Source: Pelomonas sp963992225 (GTDB lineage Bacteria; Pseudomonadota; Gammaproteobacteria; Burkholderiales; Burkholderiaceae_C). From it: DNA of 16,333 bases. The translations under genes were made by a program, and so were the position numbers. Shown one piece after another: positions 14,063-16,333 of the stretch. Positions within the stretch are counted from its first letter, which is position 1; each line of letters starts with the position of its first letter. Where the stretch lies: assembly GCA_963992225.1 (NCBI GenBank), contig CAXDTK010000105.1, forward strand, positions 1-16,333. Reading direction: 5' to 3'. The notes beneath the pieces were generated by a model. That model searched no databases. It was not told where the DNA came from and was given only the letters and a program-made list of their open reading frames with translations.

Positions 14063-14755
14063 ATGCCCGACGAGCTGCTCGAACGCCTGCGCCGTTTCCA
14101 GACGGATGCCTTCCCGCTGCAGCGTTCGCTGTTCCGCAACCTCGTGGACGAGGGCCAGCACCCGCTGACCCTGTTCATCGGCTGCTCGGACTCGCGGCTG
14201 GTGCCCTACCTGCTGACCGGCGCGGGGCCGGGCGAGTTGTTCCTGGTGCGCAACGTCGGCGCCTTCGTGCCGCCCTATGACCAGAGCCAGGGCTTCCACG
14301 GCACCGCCGCGGCCATCGAGTTCGCGGTGCTCAACCTGCACGTGCGCCGCATCATCGTGTGCGGCCACAGCCACTGCGGCGCCATCCGCGCGCTGTACGG
14401 CGATGTGCCCGCGGCCGCGCAGAACCTGGTGCGCTGGCTGGACCTGGGCCGCGAGGCCGCGCTGCCGGTGGCCGAGCCGGGCGCCGAGGTGCTGCGCCGC
14501 ACCGAGCAGCGCGCCATCGTGCTGCAGCTGGAGCGGCTGATGGACTACCCCATGGTGCGCGAGCAGGTCGAGGCGCGCCAGCTCACGCTGCACGGCTGGC
14601 ACTACGTCATCGAGGACGGCGAGGTGCATGTCTTCGACGTGGGTGTGGGCAGCTTCGTGCCCGCCTCGCGGGCCGACAACGCCGGCACCGGGCCCTACCA
14701 TTTCAGCGACCTCAACGATGGCGGGCTGGATGCCAGCGGCGTGCCGATCGGCTGA
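14063..14755 (+). CDS. can: Beta-class carbonic anhydrase
   Basis: This 230-aa zinc enzyme interconverts CO2 and bicarbonate. The beta-class signature is complete: C41-S-D43-S-R45 in FIGCSDSRLVP, and H102-S-H-C105 in VCGHSHCGAI. C41, H102 and C105 are the zinc ligands and the D43-R45 pair gates the site. There is no signal peptide, so it is cytoplasmic. It begins 14 bases after the isomerase stop and runs the same way, so it is probably the last gene of the narK3-narGHJI unit. A role in cytoplasmic pH or bicarbonate supply during nitrate respiration is inference. The ribosome binding site is weak. Confidence 0.93.
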   Translation: MPDELLERLRRFQTDAFPLQRSLFRNLVDEGQHPLTLFIGCSDSRLVPYLLTGAGPGELFLVRNVGAFVPPYDQSQGFHGTAAAIEFAVLNLHVRRIIVCGHSHCGAIRALYGDVPAAAQNLVRWLDLGREAALPVAEPGAEVLRRTEQRAIVLQLERLMDYPMVREQVEARQLTLHGWHYVIEDGEVHVFDVGVGSFVPASRADNAGTGPYHFSDLNDGGLDASGVPIG

Positions 14756-14779
14756 GTGAGGGCTGACGGGCCGGCGGTC

Positions 14780-14793
14780 TTGACCCAGTTCAA
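14780..14793. promoter_or_regulatory. FNR/Dnr-family binding site
   Basis: TTGAC-CCAG-TTCAA is a near match to the FNR consensus TTGAT-NNNN-ATCAA, with eight of ten defined bases kept. The palindromic TTGA...TCAA core is intact. Its centre is 14786.5. If used as a class II activator site at -41.5, transcription would start near 14828, with TAGGCT (14816-14821) as a poor -10. That would leave almost no leader before the ATG at 14830. Confidence 0.7.
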
Positions 14794-14829
14794 GGCGCCG
14801 GGGCTAACGCGGCCTTAGGCTGACCACCC

Positions 14830-15132
14830 ATGAGCCATGCCCTCCACGATCTCCGTCCGCTTGCGCCTGCGCAGCGCCATCAACTGGCCTTCGAGTGCTT
14901 CGACGCGCTGGCCGAAGGCGAGGCCTTCGAGCTGGTCAACGACCACGAGCCGCGCGGCCTGATGATGCAGTTCCACGCCTACCGCCCCCAGTCCTTCGGC
15001 TGGCAGGTGGTGCAGGCGGACCCGGGCTACTGGCGTATCCGCATCCACCGGGCCGCGCCCGGCGAGGCGGTGACGCCGATGCCTGCGCAGGGCGGCGGCT
15101 GCGGCTGCGGCGGTAGCGGCGGTTGTTCCTGA
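14830..15132 (+). CDS. DUF2249 domain protein with Cys/Gly-rich tail
   Basis: This is a small, soluble 100-aa protein. Residues 7-75 match the DUF2249 pattern: DLRPLAPAQRHQLAFECFDA, then EAFELVNDHEPRGLMMQF and a closing WRIRIHR. The family is common beside denitrification and anaerobic respiration genes, but its biochemical role is not settled; a redox or metal-handling role is often suspected. After the domain comes a tail, GGGCGCGGSGGCS (88-100), with C91, C93 and C99 in a CxCx5C arrangement that could hold a metal. The FNR-like box 37 bases before the start suggests expression under low oxygen. No good Shine-Dalgarno is visible, so leaderless translation is possible. Probably co-transcribed with ubiU. 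Confidence 0.85.
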   Translation: MSHALHDLRPLAPAQRHQLAFECFDALAEGEAFELVNDHEPRGLMMQFHAYRPQSFGWQVVQADPGYWRIRIHRAAPGEAVTPMPAQGGGCGCGGSGGCS

Positions 15133-15199
15133 GACCGAGCCCCTCGCCCCATCGAGCCGCGAGCCGCGCTGCCGGCGTGCGCCCGCGGCGAAGCGACCC

Positions 15200-15218
15200 G
15201 ACGGGCGGCCCGCCCGTC
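15200..15218 (+). terminator. GC hairpin between the DUF2249 gene and ubiU
   Basis: GACGGGC and GCCCGTC form a perfect seven-pair stem around GGCCC. No T tract follows. It may be a partial terminator or mRNA stabiliser; it lies 22 bases before ubiU and does not prove separate transcription. Confidence 0.35.
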
Positions 15219-15240
15219 CTGATCTCCAACGAAGCCTGAG

Positions 15241-16281
15241 ATGTCCGTTGAACTCGCGCCCTTGCCGCGCAAACCCCAGCTCGTCTGCCCGGCCGGTTCG
15301 CTGCGCGCGTTGCAGCTGGCCCTGGAGGCCGGCGCCGACGCCGTCTACCTGGGCCTGAAGGACGCCACCAACGCCCGCAACTTCGCCGGCCTGAACTTCG
15401 ATGCCGACCAGGTGCGCGAGGGCGTGGCGCTGGCGCACGCCCAGGGCCGCCAGGTGCTGATGGCGCTGAACACCTTTGCCGACGCCCGCGACGACCAGCC
15501 CTGGCAGCGCGCCGTCGACCAGGCCGCCGCCTTCGGCGCCGACGCCCTCATCGTGGCCGACGTGGCGGTGCTGGCCGATGCGCGGCGCCGCCACCCGCAG
15601 CTGCGCCTGCACCTGTCGGTGCAGGCCTCGGCCACCAACCACGAGGCCATCAACTTCTACCGCCAGCGCTACGGCATCGAACGCGCCGTGCTGCCGCGCG
15701 TGCTGACGCTGCAGCAGGTGCAGCAGCTGCAGCGCCACTGCGAGGTGCCGGTCGAGGTGTTCGGCTTCGGCAGCCTGTGCGTGATGGTGGAGGGGCGCTG
15801 CGCGCTGTCCAGCTACGCCACCGGCCAGTCGCCCAACACCGCCGGCGTCTGCTCGCCACCCTCGGCCGTGCGCTGGGACGAGGCACCCGACGGCGTGCGC
15901 GCAAGGCTGGGTGGCGTGCTGATCGACCATTACCGGCCCGGCGAGCCGCGCGGCTACCCGACGCTGTGCAAGGGCCGTTTCACCGTGGGCGACCAGGCGC
16001 GCGACTACGCGCTGGAGGAGCCCACCAGCCTGAACACGCTGAGCCTGCTGCCGCAGCTCATCGAGACCGGCATCGACGCGATCAAGATCGAGGGCCGCCA
16101 GCGCAGCCCGGCCTATGTGGCGGAGGTCACCAAGGTTTGGCGCGCCGCCATCGACAGCGCCTGGGCCGCGCACCAGGGCCGCGGTCGCTACAGCGTGCAG
16201 CCGGCCTGGGACGGCCAACTGGCGCGCTGGGCCGAGGGCCAGCAGCACACCCTCGGCGCCTACGACCGCCCGTGGCGGTGA
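15241..16281 (+). CDS. ubiU: UbiU, O2-independent ubiquinone hydroxylation subunit (U32 family)
   Basis: This 346-aa protein of the U32 'peptidase' family is better assigned to UbiU. UbiU with UbiV forms a [4Fe-4S] heterodimer that, with UbiT, hydroxylates ubiquinone precursors without oxygen. The N-terminal barrel motif is LVCPAGSLRALQLALEAGAD. The four cluster cysteines are C180, C187, C204 and C243, with spacings of 6, 16 and 38 residues. By my recall these equal those of E. coli UbiU (C169, C176, C193, C232). The motif GIDAIKIEGRQRSPAYV near the C-terminus is typical of U32 proteins. E. coli UbiU is about 331 aa. Placement beside nar genes fits a need for ubiquinone during anaerobic nitrate respiration. 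The ribosome binding site is weak (GAAG at 15231-15234). Confidence 0.92.
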   Translation: MSVELAPLPRKPQLVCPAGSLRALQLALEAGADAVYLGLKDATNARNFAGLNFDADQVREGVALAHAQGRQVLMALNTFADARDDQPWQRAVDQAAAFGADALIVADVAVLADARRRHPQLRLHLSVQASATNHEAINFYRQRYGIERAVLPRVLTLQQVQQLQRHCEVPVEVFGFGSLCVMVEGRCALSSYATGQSPNTAGVCSPPSAVRWDEAPDGVRARLGGVLIDHYRPGEPRGYPTLCKGRFTVGDQARDYALEEPTSLNTLSLLPQLIETGIDAIKIEGRQRSPAYVAEVTKVWRAAIDSAWAAHQGRGRYSVQPAWDGQLARWAEGQQHTLGAYDRPWR

Positions 16282-16300
16282 ATGAGACCCCCCGGAGGCG
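16282..16300 (+). other. Leader remnant of a downstream gene, probably ubiV
   Basis: The 19 genomic bases after ubiU end with GGAGG (16294-16298), a perfect Shine-Dalgarno just before the adapter. A coding start should therefore lie a few bases beyond the break. ubiV usually follows ubiU, so it is the expected gene. None of its coding sequence is present. Confidence 0.5.
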
Positions 16301-16333
16301 CTGTCTCTTATACACATCTCCGAGCCCACGAGC
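16301..16333 (-). other. Nextera-type transposase adapter (sequencing artefact)
   Basis: The contig ends with the reverse complement of the same adapter found at 11-44, beginning with the mosaic end CTGTCTCTTATACACATCT. Only the last base departs from the expected adapter. It marks a library fragment end. Confidence 0.97.

Noticed and set aside
15241..16281. Annotation as a collagenase-like U32 peptidase
   Set aside because: The four-cysteine cluster motif with UbiU spacing and the respiratory neighbourhood favour UbiU over a protease.
16282..16300. ATGAG directly after the ubiU stop as the start of ubiV
   Set aside because: The following codons read MRPPGG, unlike a UbiV N-terminus, and a strong ribosome binding site (GGAGG) lies inside it, pointing to a start further on.
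16127..16315. Minus-strand frame starting MYKRQ at the contig end
   Set aside because: The start lies in the adapter and the rest is antisense to ubiU.
14815..16329. Minus-strand frame of 504 codons starting MGSEMCIRDS
   Set aside because: Its N-terminus is a translated adapter and the remainder is antisense to ubiU and the DUF2249 gene.
1..16333. CRISPR arrays, insertion sequences, tRNA or rRNA genes
   Set aside because: I saw no regularly spaced repeats, transposase motifs, cloverleaf-like sequences or rRNA-like stretches; almost all of the window is accounted for by genes and their leaders.

Overview
The window looks like one metagenome-style contig from a GC-rich betaproteobacterium, most likely a denitrifying or nitrate-respiring member of the Burkholderiales. 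That placement is inferred from the very high GC, the gene order and the protein sequences; I could not run a search. Both ends carry untrimmed Nextera-type transposase adapter (11-44 and 16301-16333), so the true genomic insert is about 45-16300 and both ends are library breaks rather than biological boundaries.

Layout: (1) 45-263, the last 73 codons of a NarL-type response regulator. (2) 293-1591, on the minus strand, a DadA-type D-amino acid dehydrogenase preceded by a clear tandem glycine riboswitch (about 1652-1828) with its own -10-like element. (3) 2017-6553, three consecutive nitrate/nitrite transporters of the major facilitator superfamily: NarK1 type; a NarK2 type enlarged by about 65 residues; and a third that resembles E. 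coli NarK but has His where the conserved nitrate-site Asn should be. A strong hairpin terminator (5001-5030) separates the second from the third. (4) 6566-13296, a complete narGHJI operon for the membrane-bound respiratory nitrate reductase, with the expected iron-sulfur, molybdenum and haem ligands. (5) 13299-14755, a cytoplasmic parvulin-type peptidyl-prolyl isomerase and a beta-class carbonic anhydrase in tight succession after narI. (6) 14780-16281, an FNR/Dnr-like palindrome, a small DUF2249 protein with a Cys/Gly tail, and ubiU, one subunit of the O2-independent ubiquinone hydroxylation system. ubiV probably follows beyond the contig end.

Together the plus-strand genes form an anaerobic nitrate-respiration island: nitrate sensing (NarL), nitrate import and nitrite export (NarK proteins), nitrate reduction at the membrane (NarGHI, assembled with NarJ and perhaps the isomerase), and quinone supply without oxygen (UbiU). 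The dadA/riboswitch unit is the outlier: it is oppositely oriented and belongs to amino-acid catabolism. No transposase, CRISPR array, tRNA or rRNA was seen.
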